Below, in pieces: positions 1 through 9,440 of a stretch of DNA of 64,000 nt. Source of the DNA: Pseudomonas silesiensis (lineage in GTDB: Bacteria > Pseudomonadota > Gammaproteobacteria > Pseudomonadales > Pseudomonadaceae). The notes beneath the pieces are model-generated. The model did not search any database, was not told where the DNA came from, and saw only the letters and a program-made list of their open reading frames with translations. The stretch is from contig NZ_CP014870.1 of the NCBI RefSeq assembly GCF_001661075.1, forward strand, positions 6,019,703-6,083,702, in the 5' to 3' direction. The first letter of the stretch is position 1. Every line of letters begins with the position of its first letter. The translations under genes were made by a program, and so were the position numbers.

Positions 1-44
1 GATAGGTAAATTCGCACCTTGTGTTTCAGACTGGACCGCCACAG

Positions 45-124
45 CCCTGTAGGAGCGTGGCTTGCCCGCGAAGCTTTTGGCGGCATCGAGGCCCCCTTCG
101 CGGGCAAGCCACGCTCCTACAGGG
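45..124. repeat. REP-type palindrome (long hairpin)
   Basis: Two 29-base arms (45-73 and 96-124) are perfect reverse complements around a 22-base loop. The arms carry the extragenic palindrome core seen elsewhere in this window (TGTAGGAGC and GCGAAG). It lies 11 bases beyond the stop codon of the minus-strand regulator gene and could act as a transcription-ending or mRNA-protecting hairpin for it; that role is inferred. Confidence 0.85.
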
Positions 125-135
125 GGTCGGCGCAT

Positions 136-2049
136 TTACCGGGCGATGCCGTGTTTACGCAGCTTTCTATAGAGGGTATTGCGGCTCACACCCAGCTGTT
201 CAGCCGTGTGGGTCATATGCCACCGTGTCTGCTCCAGCGCATTGAGCAGCGCCAGCCGCTCGGCATCATCCAGCGGAAACTCGGATGGCGCTTCGACGGC
301 CGTCACCTGCGCCGGCCGAGCCTGACGAATCATTGCTGGCAAATCCTCCAAGCCGATTCGCCCGCCGTCACACAACGCCGCCAACGTACGCAGTACATTG
401 CGCAACTGCCGCACATTCCCCGGCCAGGCAAAATCCAGCAACGCCTGCCGTGCCGGCGCGTCGATGATCACCGTCTCACCGCCCCCCTCTTCGGCCAGCA
501 AAAAATCGAGCAATTGGGACTTGTCGCTGCGCTCGCGCAACGCCGGCAGTGCCACTTCCAGCCCGTTCAGCCGGTAATACAGATCTTCGCGGAAGCTGCC
601 GTCCTGCACCCGTTCCAACAGATTGCGGTGAGTGGCACTGATGATTCGGACATTGACCGACTCCGGTTCGCCGCCAATCGGTACCACTTGACGATCTTCC
701 AGCACCCTTAACAGCCGGGTCTGCAACGCCAACGGCATGTCGCCGATTTCATCGAGAAACAGGGTACCGCCATCGGCCTGCTGCAACTTGCCGCGCATGC
801 CCTCCTTGCGCGCCCCGGTGAAACTGCCGCCGCGGTAGCCAAACAGCTCGCTCTCGATCAGGCTTTCGGGAATGGCCGCGCAGTTGAGCGCGACGAAGGC
901 TTTATCGGCCCGTTGACTGGCGTGGTGCACGGCCTTGGCGAAGGCCTCCTTGCCCGACCCGGTTTCGCCATTGATCAGCAATGGCACGTCACGCTCGAAG
1001 ACTCGCAGGGACTTGCGAAAATCGTCCTGCAGCGCCGTGTCGCCCAGACAGATCCCGGACAGCCGGGGACGCTCGGCCACCGTCGGACTGCGCACCAGCG
1101 GCACCGGAATGCTGCGCGGCTGCCCTCGGAGCAAGGCAAACAGACTCCGCCCGTCACGGGTGCGCAGCGGCCAACTGGCGCTGGCGTTGACGCTCGCACG
1201 GCCGAGCAGTTCGTCCAGGGAGCAATCGAAAAACGCCTCGACCGGTTTGCCCAGTAATCCACCGCGGATATGCCCCAACAGGTTCAGCGCGCTCTGGTTG
1301 ACAGCGCTGATGCGCCCTTCCCCGTCGAACGCCAGCAGTCCTTCGCTGAACAAGCCGACCGATTCGGCCTGAAGATGAAAACGCAGCAACCATTGATTGT
1401 CGAAATACCGCAGGAAATAGCAGCTCTCGATCATCTTCGCCGACAGGTTGACCAGGGCCATGGTGTGGAACTGGCTCTGCCGCGAGACTTCGTGGCGCGC
1501 CGAGGACACGTCGAGCACCGCCAGCAGTTCGCCATGAGGGTCGAATACCGGACTTGCCGAGCAGGTCAGGCCCGTATGGCGACCGCGAAAGTGTTCGTCC
1601 TGGTGGATGGTCAGCGACTGACGTTCCACCAGGCACGTGCCGATACCATTGGTGCCTTCACAGGCTTCGCTCCAGTCGGCGCCCAGCCAAAGCCCGGCGC
1701 GTTCGAAAATCTTCCGCTCGGCGGGCGCGGTGATGCAATTGAGAATGACCCCGCGGGCGTCGGTGAGCAGCACTGCGTGTCCAGCGCCGGAGAGCTGCTG
1801 ATGCAGGCTGGACATTTCGTTGCCGGCAATATGCAACACCTGCTGCAAGCGTTCGCGACTTTCCAGGAGACGCCCATGTTCCAGCACCGTCGGGGCCATG
1901 GTCAGGGCCGGGTCGAGGTGGTAGTCCTCAAGACAGCGCAGCCAGGAGCGGGCAATGGAGGGATCGCTGCCGGGCCCCTGCAGGTGGGATTTCCCCTGAG
2001 TAACGGTCAAGACCTGCTGGGCATGACGACTCAAATGGTTGTCGTGCAT
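136..2049 (-). CDS. AcoR-family sigma-54-dependent activator of the ethanolamine/aldehyde genes
   Basis: This 637-residue enhancer-binding protein has the AcoR layout: an N-terminal GAF-like sensor (about residues 80-190), a PAS-like segment (about 235-300), an AAA+ domain and a C-terminal Fis-type helix-turn-helix (about 605-637). The AAA+ domain shows Walker A GETGSGKE at 361-368 and Walker B TLFLDEIGD at 429-437. The sigma-54 contact loop reads GSFTGA (408-413) instead of the usual GAFTGA. The gene is divergent from the aldehyde dehydrogenase gene, and a -24/-12 promoter lies between them, so it very probably activates exaC and perhaps eat-eutBC. Its effector (acetaldehyde or ethanolamine) is inferred from context. 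Family assignment is firm; the exact name is not. Confidence 0.93.
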   Translation of the reverse strand: MHDNHLSRHAQQVLTVTQGKSHLQGPGSDPSIARSWLRCLEDYHLDPALTMAPTVLEHGRLLESRERLQQVLHIAGNEMSSLHQQLSGAGHAVLLTDARGVILNCITAPAERKIFERAGLWLGADWSEACEGTNGIGTCLVERQSLTIHQDEHFRGRHTGLTCSASPVFDPHGELLAVLDVSSARHEVSRQSQFHTMALVNLSAKMIESCYFLRYFDNQWLLRFHLQAESVGLFSEGLLAFDGEGRISAVNQSALNLLGHIRGGLLGKPVEAFFDCSLDELLGRASVNASASWPLRTRDGRSLFALLRGQPRSIPVPLVRSPTVAERPRLSGICLGDTALQDDFRKSLRVFERDVPLLINGETGSGKEAFAKAVHHASQRADKAFVALNCAAIPESLIESELFGYRGGSFTGARKEGMRGKLQQADGGTLFLDEIGDMPLALQTRLLRVLEDRQVVPIGGEPESVNVRIISATHRNLLERVQDGSFREDLYYRLNGLEVALPALRERSDKSQLLDFLLAEEGGGETVIIDAPARQALLDFAWPGNVRQLRNVLRTLAALCDGGRIGLEDLPAMIRQARPAQVTAVEAPSEFPLDDAERLALLNALEQTRWHMTHTAEQLGVSRNTLYRKLRKHGIAR

Positions 2050-2143
2050 CTCTTATTGTTCTCCCCGAGCGGTTTACAGCGCAACCGAGCATCCTCCAGC
2101 CGAGCTTGCATTGCAATGCTGGCAAGACCATACGGTCACAAGC

Positions 2144-2161
2144 TGTGCCATAAACGGCACA
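2144..2161 (+). promoter_or_regulatory. Candidate upstream activator site for the divergent sigma-54 activator
   Basis: TGTGCC-6-GGCACA is a perfect 6-base inverted repeat, followed within 5 bases by a further GTGTCAC half-site-like sequence. It sits about 100 bases upstream of the predicted -24/-12 promoter, the usual distance for an enhancer-binding protein. Assignment to the neighbouring regulator is inferred. Confidence 0.5.
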
Positions 2162-2257
2162 AAGTGTCACAAGGACTGTACCGGAAGCATCACAGGCTGC
2201 GCCCGCCTGTCCGACAAAAATCGCGCAAGGCCTTGATTTACCTGAGCTGCAGCGCAG

Positions 2258-2273
2258 TGGCCCGACCTTTGCT
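2258..2273 (+). promoter_or_regulatory. Sigma-54 (-24/-12) promoter of exaC
   Basis: TGGCCCG-4-TTGCT matches the RpoN consensus TGGCACG-N4-TTGCW with one mismatch. The GG (2259-2260) and GC (2271-2272) are separated by exactly 10 bases, as required. Transcription would start near 2284, about 50 bases before the exaC start codon. Confidence 0.8.
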
Positions 2274-2336
2274 CTACGCTTATAACAGGCGCACATGCGC
2301 GCTCCCTTATAAGTACAAAAGCCAAGGAGAACTATC

Positions 2337-3857
2337 ATGCGTTACGCTCACCCCGGTACTGAAGGCGCTATCGTTTCGTTCAAGAGCAAATACGGTAACT
2401 ACATCGGCGGCGAGTTCGTCGCGCCTGTCAAAGGTCAGTACTTCACCAATACCTCGCCAGTGAATGGCCAACCCATTGCCGAATTCCCGCGCTCCAGCGC
2501 CGAAGACATCGAAAAAGCCCTGGACGCTGCCCACGCCGCTGCCGATGCCTGGGGCGCCACGTCCGTCCAGGCGCGCTCGCTGGTGCTGCTGAAAATCGCC
2601 GACCGCATCGAACAGAACCTGGAACTCCTGGCAATCACCGAGTCCTGGGACAACGGCAAAGCCGTGCGCGAAACCCTTAACGCCGACATCCCGCTGGCCG
2701 CCGACCACTTCCGCTACTACGCCGGTTGCATCCGTGCGCAGGAAGGCAGCGCCGCCGAGATCGATGGCAACACCGTGGCCTATCACATCCATGAACCGCT
2801 GGGCGTGGTCGGGCAGATCATTCCGTGGAACTTCCCGATCCTGATGGCCGCCTGGAAACTCGCCCCGGCCCTGGCCGCCGGCAACTGCGTGGTGCTCAAG
2901 CCTGCCGAGCAAACCCCGCTGGGCATTACCGTGCTGATGGAACTGATCGGCGACCTGCTGCCGCCTGGCGTGTTCAACGTGGTGCAAGGCTTCGGCAAAG
3001 AAGCCGGTGAAGCCCTGGCCACCAGCAAGCGCATCGCCAAGATCGCCTTCACCGGCTCGACCCCGGTTGGCTCGCACATCATGAAATGCGCGGCTGAAAA
3101 CATCATTCCGTCCACCGTGGAGCTGGGTGGCAAATCGCCGAACATCTTCTTCGAAGACATCATGCAGGCCGAACCGTCCTTCATCGAAAAAGCCGCCGAA
3201 GGCCTGGTGCTGGCGTTCTTCAACCAGGGCGAAGTCTGCACCTGCCCTTCCCGCGCCCTGGTGCAGGAGTCGATCTACGACGAGTTCATGAAAGTGGTCA
3301 TGAACAAAGTCCTGCAAATCAAACGCGGCGACCCGCTGGACACCGACACCATGGTCGGCGCCCAGGCGTCCGAGCAGCAATTCGACAAGATCCTGTCGTA
3401 CCTGGAAATCGCCAAGGGCGAAGGCGCCGAGCTGTTGACCGGCGGCAAGGTGGAAAAACTCGAGGGCAATCTGGCGACCGGGTACTACATCCAGCCGACC
3501 CTGCTCAAGGGCACCAACAAAATGCGCGTGTTCCAGGAAGAGATCTTTGGCCCGGTGGTGAGCATCACCACCTTCAAGGACGAAGCCGAAGCCCTGGCCA
3601 TCGCCAACGACACCGAGTTCGGCCTCGGTGCCGGCCTGTGGACCCGCGACATCAACCGCGCCTACCGTATGGGCCGCGCGATCAAGGCCGGTCGTGTGTG
3701 GACCAACTGCTACCACCTGTACCCGGCGCATGCCGCGTTCGGTGGCTACAAGAAGTCCGGCGTCGGCCGTGAAACCCACAAGATGATGCTCGACCATTAT
3801 CAGCAGACCAAAAACCTGCTGGTGAGCTACGACATCAACCCGCTGGGCTTCTTCTAA
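2337..3857 (+). CDS. exaC: NAD-dependent acetaldehyde dehydrogenase ExaC
   Basis: This cytosolic enzyme of 506 residues belongs to the aldehyde dehydrogenase superfamily and oxidises acetaldehyde to acetate with NAD. The catalytic glutamate motif (VELGGKSPN) and catalytic cysteine motif ([11 protein letters not shown], with two cysteines as in AldB/ExaC) are present and the length is normal. The start is supported by AAGGAGA seven bases upstream. In ethanolamine breakdown it would consume the acetaldehyde made by EutBC, which fits its position beside eat-eutBC and behind a sigma-54 promoter. A role in ethanol oxidation, as for P. aeruginosa ExaC, is equally possible. Confidence 0.95.
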   Translation: MRYAHPGTEGAIVSFKSKYGNYIGGEFVAPVKGQYFTNTSPVNGQPIAEFPRSSAEDIEKALDAAHAAADAWGATSVQARSLVLLKIADRIEQNLELLAITESWDNGKAVRETLNADIPLAADHFRYYAGCIRAQEGSAAEIDGNTVAYHIHEPLGVVGQIIPWNFPILMAAWKLAPALAAGNCVVLKPAEQTPLGITVLMELIGDLLPPGVFNVVQGFGKEAGEALATSKRIAKIAFTGSTPVGSHIMKCAAENIIPSTVELGGKSPNIFFEDIMQAEPSFIEKAAEGLVLAFFNQGEVCTCPSRALVQESIYDEFMKVVMNKVLQIKRGDPLDTDTMVGAQASEQQFDKILSYLEIAKGEGAELLTGGKVEKLEGNLATGYYIQPTLLKGTNKMRVFQEEIFGPVVSITTFKDEAEALAIANDTEFGLGAGLWTRDINRAYRMGRAIKAGRVWTNCYHLYPAHAAFGGYKKSGVGRETHKMMLDHYQQTKNLLVSYDINPLGFF

Positions 3858-3881
3858 CCGGCAGGAACACCGCAAAACCCT

Positions 3882-3999
3882 TGTAGGAGCGAGCTTGCTC
3901 CGGGCGGCGTTCCGACGATGGACGTGAACGAAGACGGGGGCCGCCTGGATGTACGCGGCGCCCTCTCGTCCTTCGCGAGCAGGTTCGCTCCTACACGGG
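3882..3999. repeat. REP doublet between exaC and eat
   Basis: Two inverted extragenic palindromes face each other: GTAGGAGCGAGCTTGCTC on the left and its imperfect reverse complement, ending in GCTCCTACA, on the right, with about 70 bases between. The pair separates exaC from the transport and ammonia-lyase genes and may separate transcripts. Confidence 0.8.
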
Positions 4000-4064
4000 T
4001 CTATCAGGCCTTCGCGCCAACCCGGCCATCGCGCCGGTCAAAAGAATAAGAACAGGTGAACCCT

Positions 4065-5513
4065 ATGCCTAGCGATCAAGCCAGCGTGCAGCCGGCTACC
4101 TCCTCTGTCGACTTTGAAAAAGTCGGCTCCGATTATTTCCAGCAACGCGAACTGAAAAAAGGTGCAGCAGGCTGGGTCCTGCTGGTCGGCCTCGGCGTGG
4201 CCTACGTCATCTCCGGCGACTACGCCGGGTGGAACTTCGGCCTGGCCCAGGGTGGCTGGGGCGGCATGTTTCTCGCCACGCTGCTGATGGCGACCATGTA
4301 CCTGTGCATGTGCTTTTCCCTGGCTGAACTGTCTTCCATGATCCCGACCGCAGGCGGAGGCTACGGGTTTGCCCGCAGTGCGTTCGGCCCTTGGGGCGGG
4401 TTCTTGACCGGCACCGCGATCCTGATCGAATACGCCATCGCACCAGCGGCGATCGCGGTGTTTATCGGCGCCTATTGCGAATCCCTGTTCGGCATCGGCG
4501 GCTGGATGATCTACCTGGCGTTCTACATCATCTTTATTGCCATCCATATTTTCGGCGTCGGTGAAGCCCTGAAACTGATGTTCGGCATCACCGCCGTCGC
4601 AGCCCTGGCATTGGGGGTGTTTCTGGTGAGCATGGTGCCGCACTTCAGCGTCGCCAACCTGCTGGACATCCCGGTCACCGATGCCAAGGGCGCCAGCAGT
4701 TTCCTGCCTTTCGGCTATGTCGGCGTCTGGGCAGCCATTCCCTATGCCATCTGGTTCTTCCTGGCAGTCGAAGGCGTGCCACTGGCGGCAGAAGAAACCA
4801 AAAACCCGAAGCGCGACCTGCCCCGCGGGCTGATTGGCGCCATGCTGGTACTGGTTAGCTTCGCCCTGCTGATTCTGGTGATCGGCCCAGGCGGTGCAGG
4901 TGCCCAGGCCCTGGTGACCTCGGGCAACCCATTGGTCGAAGCACTGAGCAAAGCCTATGGCGGCTCGACCTGGATGGGCCATTTCGTCAATCTGGTGGGC
5001 CTGGCCGGGCTGATCGCCAGTTTCTTCTCCATTATCTACGCCTACTCGCGGCAGATTTTCGCGCTGTCCCGCGCCGGCTACCTGCCGCGCAAACTGTCGC
5101 AAACCAACAAGAGCAAGGCCCCCGTACTGGCGTTGATCATTCCTGGCATCATCGGGTTCGGGCTGTCGCTGACCGGTCAGGGTGACCTGCTAATCCTGGT
5201 GGCGGTGTTCGGTGCGACCATTTCCTACGTCTTGATGATGGCGGCGCACATCACGCTGCGCATTCGGCGCCCCAAAATGGATCGTCCATACCGCACGCCA
5301 GGCGGTATCTTCACCTCGGGCGTCGCGCTGGTGCTGGCTTGCATCGCCGTGGTGGCGGGCTTCCTGGTGGATCCGCGCGTGGTGATTGGCGCTGCGATCA
5401 TCTATGGAGTGTTAATTGCTTACTTCGCGTTCTACAGCCGGCATCATTTGGTAGCAGGCACGCCCGAAGAAGAATTCGCGGCCATTCAGAACGCCGAAAA
5501 AGCGCTGCACTAA
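4065..5513 (+). CDS. eat: Ethanolamine permease (APC family)
   Basis: This inner-membrane transporter of about 482 residues has roughly 12 hydrophobic segments and belongs to the amino acid-polyamine-organocation family. It shows the helix-1 signature VLLVGLGVAYVISGDYAGW and the loop EGVPLAAEETKNPKRDLP typical of ethanolamine permeases. An in-frame GTG at 4056 is possible, but the ATG at 4065 has a better-placed ribosome site (AACAGG, eight bases away). The gene lies 52 bases upstream of eutB and is probably cotranscribed with eutBC, supplying their substrate. No separate promoter is obvious in the REP-containing gap before it. Confidence 0.93.
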   Translation: MPSDQASVQPATSSVDFEKVGSDYFQQRELKKGAAGWVLLVGLGVAYVISGDYAGWNFGLAQGGWGGMFLATLLMATMYLCMCFSLAELSSMIPTAGGGYGFARSAFGPWGGFLTGTAILIEYAIAPAAIAVFIGAYCESLFGIGGWMIYLAFYIIFIAIHIFGVGEALKLMFGITAVAALALGVFLVSMVPHFSVANLLDIPVTDAKGASSFLPFGYVGVWAAIPYAIWFFLAVEGVPLAAEETKNPKRDLPRGLIGAMLVLVSFALLILVIGPGGAGAQALVTSGNPLVEALSKAYGGSTWMGHFVNLVGLAGLIASFFSIIYAYSRQIFALSRAGYLPRKLSQTNKSKAPVLALIIPGIIGFGLSLTGQGDLLILVAVFGATISYVLMMAAHITLRIRRPKMDRPYRTPGGIFTSGVALVLACIAVVAGFLVDPRVVIGAAIIYGVLIAYFAFYSRHHLVAGTPEEEFAAIQNAEKALH

Positions 5514-5565
5514 CGGCCGCAAATTACGGCGCAGCCACCCATCTGCGCCGTCATGGAGAATCTTT

Positions 5566-6960
5566 ATGGCTAGTTTTGCTCACACTGTCGGTGGCCACAC
5601 CTACCGCTTCGACGGCCTCAAGGAAGTCATGGCCAAGGCCAGTCCGGCGCGCTCCGGGGACTTTCTGGCGGGTGTCGCGGCACTCAACGATGGTGAACGG
5701 GTGGCCGCGCAAATGGCGCTGGCGAATATCCCGCTCTCCCACTTCCTGCAGGAAGTACTGGTTCCCTACGAATCCGATGAAGTCACCCGGCTGATCATCG
5801 ACACCCACGACAAACAGGCGTTCGCGGTAGTCAGCCACCTCACCGTCGGCGGTTTTCGCGACTGGCTGCTCAGCGATGCCGCCGACGAACACAGCCTGCG
5901 CGCCCTTGCCCCCGGCCTGACTCCGGAAATGGCCGCCGCCGTGTCGAAAATCATGCGCGTGCAGGATCTGGTGCTGGTGGCGCAGAAAATCCGCGTGGTC
6001 ACCCGATTCCGCGGCACGCTGGGCCTGCGAGGCCGGTTATCCACACGCCTGCAACCGAACCACCCTACCGACGAACCCGCCGGCATCGCCGCGAGCATTC
6101 TCGACGGCCTGCTGTACGGCAATGGCGATGCGATGATCGGCATCAACCCGGCCACTGACAGCATCACCTCCATCTGCGCCATGCTGGAAATGCTCGATGC
6201 CATCATCCAACGCTATGAGATACCCACTCAAGCCTGCGTGCTGACCCACGTCACCACCTCGATCGAAGCCATCAATCGCGGTGTGCCGCTGGACCTGGTC
6301 TTCCAGTCGATCGCCGGAACCGAGGCGGCCAACGCCAGCTTCGGCATCAACCTCAACGTCTTGCAGGAAGGCTACGACGCCGGGCTGAGCCTGAACCGCG
6401 GCACCCTGGGCCAGAACCTGATGTATTTCGAGACCGGCCAGGGCAGCGCCCTGTCGGCCAATGCCCACCACGGCATCGATCAGCAGACCTGTGAGACGCG
6501 CGCCTACGCCGTCGCACGCCATTTCAAACCGTTCCTGGTGAACACCGTCGTCGGCTTCATCGGCCCGGAATACCTCTACAACGGTAAACAAATCATCCGC
6601 GCCGGCCTCGAAGACCACTTCTGCGGCAAGCTCCTGGGCGTACCGATGGGCTGCGACATCTGCTACACCAACCACGCCGAAGCCGATCAGGATGACATGG
6701 ACACCCTGCTGACCCTGTTGGGTGTGGCCGGGATCAATTTCATCATGGGCATCCCCGGTTCCGACGACATCATGCTCAACTACCAGACCACGTCGTTCCA
6801 CGATGCACTCTACGCTCGCCAGACCCTGGGGCTGAAACCGGCGCCGGAGTTCGAAAAATGGCTGGCAAACATGGGTATCTTCACCCAGGCGGACGGCAAG
6901 ATTCTCTTCGGCGACAACCTGCCGCCGGCCTTCCGCCAGGCCATGGCGCAACTGGGATGA
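5566..6960 (+). CDS. eutB: Ethanolamine ammonia-lyase, large subunit
   Basis: EutB (464 residues, full length) carries the active site of adenosylcobalamin-dependent ethanolamine ammonia-lyase, which converts ethanolamine to acetaldehyde and ammonia. Family-typical stretches such as [15 protein letters not shown] and the C-terminal [16 protein letters not shown] are intact. The ribosome site GGAGAAT sits just upstream of the ATG. No microcompartment shell genes are nearby, so acetaldehyde is presumably handled by soluble ExaC. The need for cobalamin connects functionally with the btuB and btuF-like genes at the other end of the window. Confidence 0.97.
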   Translation: MASFAHTVGGHTYRFDGLKEVMAKASPARSGDFLAGVAALNDGERVAAQMALANIPLSHFLQEVLVPYESDEVTRLIIDTHDKQAFAVVSHLTVGGFRDWLLSDAADEHSLRALAPGLTPEMAAAVSKIMRVQDLVLVAQKIRVVTRFRGTLGLRGRLSTRLQPNHPTDEPAGIAASILDGLLYGNGDAMIGINPATDSITSICAMLEMLDAIIQRYEIPTQACVLTHVTTSIEAINRGVPLDLVFQSIAGTEAANASFGINLNVLQEGYDAGLSLNRGTLGQNLMYFETGQGSALSANAHHGIDQQTCETRAYAVARHFKPFLVNTVVGFIGPEYLYNGKQIIRAGLEDHFCGKLLGVPMGCDICYTNHAEADQDDMDTLLTLLGVAGINFIMGIPGSDDIMLNYQTTSFHDALYARQTLGLKPAPEFEKWLANMGIFTQADGKILFGDNLPPAFRQAMAQLG

Positions 6961-6968
6961 GTGTCGTA

Positions 6969-7793
6969 ATGGATAAACCACCTGTTGATCAGCAAAACCC
7001 GTTACTGGAGCTACGCCGCCTGACGCCCGCGCGGATTGCCTTGGGTCGCACCGGCACCAGCATGCCAACCACAGCACAGCTGGATTTCCAATACGCCCAC
7101 GCCCAGGCCCGGGATGCGGTGCACTTGCCGTTCGACCATGCCGCGCTCGGTACGCAACTGGCGGCACGCGGACGTGAAAGCCTGTTGCTGCACAGCGCGG
7201 CAACGGACCGAAACAGTTACTTGCAGCGCCCCGACCTGGGGCGAAAATTGAGTGATGCGTCGGCGCAGAGCCTGCGCGAATACGCTGCGGCCAAACCCGG
7301 CGGCGTCGATCTGGTCATCGTCGTCGCCGATGGCTTGTCGGCCCTGGCCGTTCATCGCCACACCGTGCCATTTCTGACACGGATGGAAGAACAGATCGAA
7401 GCTGAGGGCTGGTCGGTGTCACCCGTGGTGCTGGTCGAGCAAGGCCGGGTGGCCGTGGCCGACGAGATCGGTGAGTTGTTGGGGGCCAAGATGGTCGTCA
7501 TCCTGATCGGCGAACGCCCTGGCCTGAGTTCGCCCGACAGCCTCGGATTGTATTTCACCTACAATCCAAAGATCGGCCTGACGGATGCTTATCGCAATTG
7601 CATCTCCAACGTGCGACTTGAGGGCCTGAGTTACGGCATGGCGGCACATCGATTGTTTTATTTGATGCGCGAAGCCTGCCGGCGCCAGTTGTCGGGGGTC
7701 AATCTCAAGGACGAGGCCCAGGTTCATACGTTGGAGTCAGAAGCAGGAACGGACATGAAAGGTAATTTCCTACTGAGTCCGCCGGATGCCTGA
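6969..7793 (+). CDS. eutC: Ethanolamine ammonia-lyase, small subunit
   Basis: EutC (274 residues from this ATG) is the cobalamin-binding partner of EutB. The conserved body includes [15 protein letters not shown] and [19 protein letters not shown]. The open frame extends upstream inside eutB, but similarity to EutC begins at MDKPP, so the start is either 6969 or the ATG at 6957 that overlaps the eutB stop as ATGA. Both imply translational coupling to eutB. Confidence 0.95.
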   Translation: MDKPPVDQQNPLLELRRLTPARIALGRTGTSMPTTAQLDFQYAHAQARDAVHLPFDHAALGTQLAARGRESLLLHSAATDRNSYLQRPDLGRKLSDASAQSLREYAAAKPGGVDLVIVVADGLSALAVHRHTVPFLTRMEEQIEAEGWSVSPVVLVEQGRVAVADEIGELLGAKMVVILIGERPGLSSPDSLGLYFTYNPKIGLTDAYRNCISNVRLEGLSYGMAAHRLFYLMREACRRQLSGVNLKDEAQVHTLESEAGTDMKGNFLLSPPDA

Positions 7794-7906
7794 ACCGTTT
7801 CTGCATTGCATTTCCATTCCGGTTTGAGGCAGGATCGAAGCACGGCCGCCAGGGGTTTCCCATCGCCGTCATCGCGTAAGACAGCCACTTGAAGACGAGA
7901 CCTACC

Positions 7907-8368
7907 ATGCGGATTATTCAAGCGACCCTCGAACACCTGGACCTGTTGACCCCCTTATTCGTCAAATATCGCGAGTTTTATGGCTCGCTGGCGTATCCGG
8001 ACTCGTCCCGGGCGTTCCTCGAAAAACGCCTGCGTCGCAAGGAATCGGTGATCTATCTGGCCCTGGCCGATGACGATAGCAACCGACTGCTGGGTTTCTG
8101 TCAGTTGTACCCAAGCTTTTCGTCGCTGTCGCTCAAGCGCGTGTGGATTCTCAACGACATCTACGTCACCGAAGATGCCCGCCGTCAGCTGGTAGCCGAC
8201 AATCTGATTCGTACGGCGAAGAAAATGGCCAAGGAAACCAATGCCGTGCGCATGCGTGTGTCCACCAGCAGCAACAACGAAGTGGCGCAGAAAACCTACG
8301 AATCCATAGGGTTCAAGGAAGACACCGAGTTCAAGAACTACGTGTTGCCGATCAGCGACGAACTCTGA
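7907..8368 (+). CDS. GNAT-family N-acetyltransferase
   Basis: This cytosolic protein of 153 residues has a GNAT fold. The acetyl-CoA-binding beta4-alpha3 region is about WILNDIYVTEDARRQLVADN, and the C-terminal part (NNEVAQKTYESIGFKEDTEF) is typical of the family. An upstream TTG (7889) is in frame, but the ATG gives the normal N-terminus (MRIIQAT). The substrate cannot be told from sequence. It follows eutC by 113 bases and may be in the same transcript without being part of the pathway. Confidence 0.85.
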   Translation: MRIIQATLEHLDLLTPLFVKYREFYGSLAYPDSSRAFLEKRLRRKESVIYLALADDDSNRLLGFCQLYPSFSSLSLKRVWILNDIYVTEDARRQLVADNLIRTAKKMAKETNAVRMRVSTSSNNEVAQKTYESIGFKEDTEFKNYVLPISDEL

Positions 8369-8777
8369 TCCACACCAGATGACCGTGTAGGTGCTGGCTT
8401 GTCGGATCGCCGCACCGCAGCGAAGACGCCCTGACAGCCAACCTGTTTCTGCGGATGTACCTCGATCCCCTGCAGGAGCAGCCGGTCGACGCTCGCGATG
8501 TTCGTCAACGATAACGCTGCAAGCCTGATACTCCGCAGCGTTCTCGGATGCATCGTCGGAACGCCGCCCGGAGCAAGCTTGCTCCCGCAAAAAAAATACC
8601 GCATCCCCCGCCCGTCTTTCGCGAAATCCCCCGCTACAAACTCGACGCGCTTTTCACCCCTCTGCCCGTATAATGCTGACCTTTCCGGCTTGTAAGAAAA
8701 ACTACTCCCGTTTGTAGGCTTTCGCGAAGTCATCCGCACAGGCCTGCCGAGTCGGGCCGATACCACAGGTGCCCTCC
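8369..8777. other. Intergenic region with REP fragments and a promoter-like TATAAT
   Basis: I see no convincing gene in these 409 bases. It holds two partial extragenic palindromes (8388-8425 and about 8565-8592). A perfect -10 box TATAAT lies at 8669-8674 without a clear -35; it probably starts the dedA transcript, giving a leader of about 95 bases. Confidence 0.5.
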
Positions 8778-9434
8778 ATGGATTTCAACCCGCTCGACCT
8801 TATCCTGCATCTCGACGTTTACCTCGACTTGCTGGTGAATAACTACGGGCCATGGATCTACGCCATCCTGTTTCTGGTGATCTTCTGCGAGACCGGCCTG
8901 GTGGTGATGCCATTCCTGCCGGGCGACTCCCTGCTGTTCATCGCTGGCGCGGTCGCGGCCGGGGGCGGCATGGATCCGGTGCTGCTGGGCGGCTTGCTGA
9001 TGTTGGCGGCGATCCTCGGCGACAGTACCAACTACGTGATCGGACGAACGGCGGGAGAAAAGCTGTTCAGTAACCCGAACTCGAAGATCTTCCGTCGCGA
9101 TTACCTGCAACAAACCCATGACTTCTATGACAAGCACGGCGGCAAAACCGTGACTCTGGCGCGCTTCCTGCCAATCATCCGCACCTTTGCGCCGTTCGTC
9201 GCCGGTGTGGCGAAAATGCCTTACCCGCGTTTCTTTGGCTTCAGCGTCCTCGGCACCATCCTGTGGGTCGGTGGCCTGGTCACCCTCGGTTACTTCTTCG
9301 GCAACGTACCCTTCATCAAGCAAAACCTGTCGCTGCTGGTGGTCGGCATCATCCTGCTGTCGCTGGTACCGATGATCATCGGCGTCGTCCGCAGCCGCTT
9401 CGGCAACGCCGCGTCCAAAGCCCACCCGCGCTGA
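8778..9434 (+). CDS. DedA-family inner-membrane protein
   Basis: This membrane protein of 218 residues has the DedA/VTT signature: an N-terminal re-entrant-like segment with FCETGLVVMPFLPGDSLL and the conserved GRFLPIIR-type motif, here ARFLPIIRTFAPFVAG. DedA proteins are implicated in lipid-carrier (undecaprenyl phosphate) recycling and membrane homeostasis. A GTG at 8769 is in frame, but the ATG at 8778 fits the family N-terminus. The next gene starts 6 bases after the stop, so the two are probably cotranscribed. Confidence 0.92.
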   Translation: MDFNPLDLILHLDVYLDLLVNNYGPWIYAILFLVIFCETGLVVMPFLPGDSLLFIAGAVAAGGGMDPVLLGGLLMLAAILGDSTNYVIGRTAGEKLFSNPNSKIFRRDYLQQTHDFYDKHGGKTVTLARFLPIIRTFAPFVAGVAKMPYPRFFGFSVLGTILWVGGLVTLGYFFGNVPFIKQNLSLLVVGIILLSLVPMIIGVVRSRFGNAASKAHPR

Positions 9435-9440
9435 CCCGGC

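Noticed and set aside
2307..3875. A 522-residue minus-strand open frame opposite exaC
   Set aside because: It mirrors the exaC codons, has the composition of an antisense shadow, no recognisable domain, and lies fully over a clear dehydrogenase gene.
4038..5102. Minus-strand open frame opposite eat
   Set aside because: Antisense shadow in a GC-rich gene; rich in H, Q and R without any motif.
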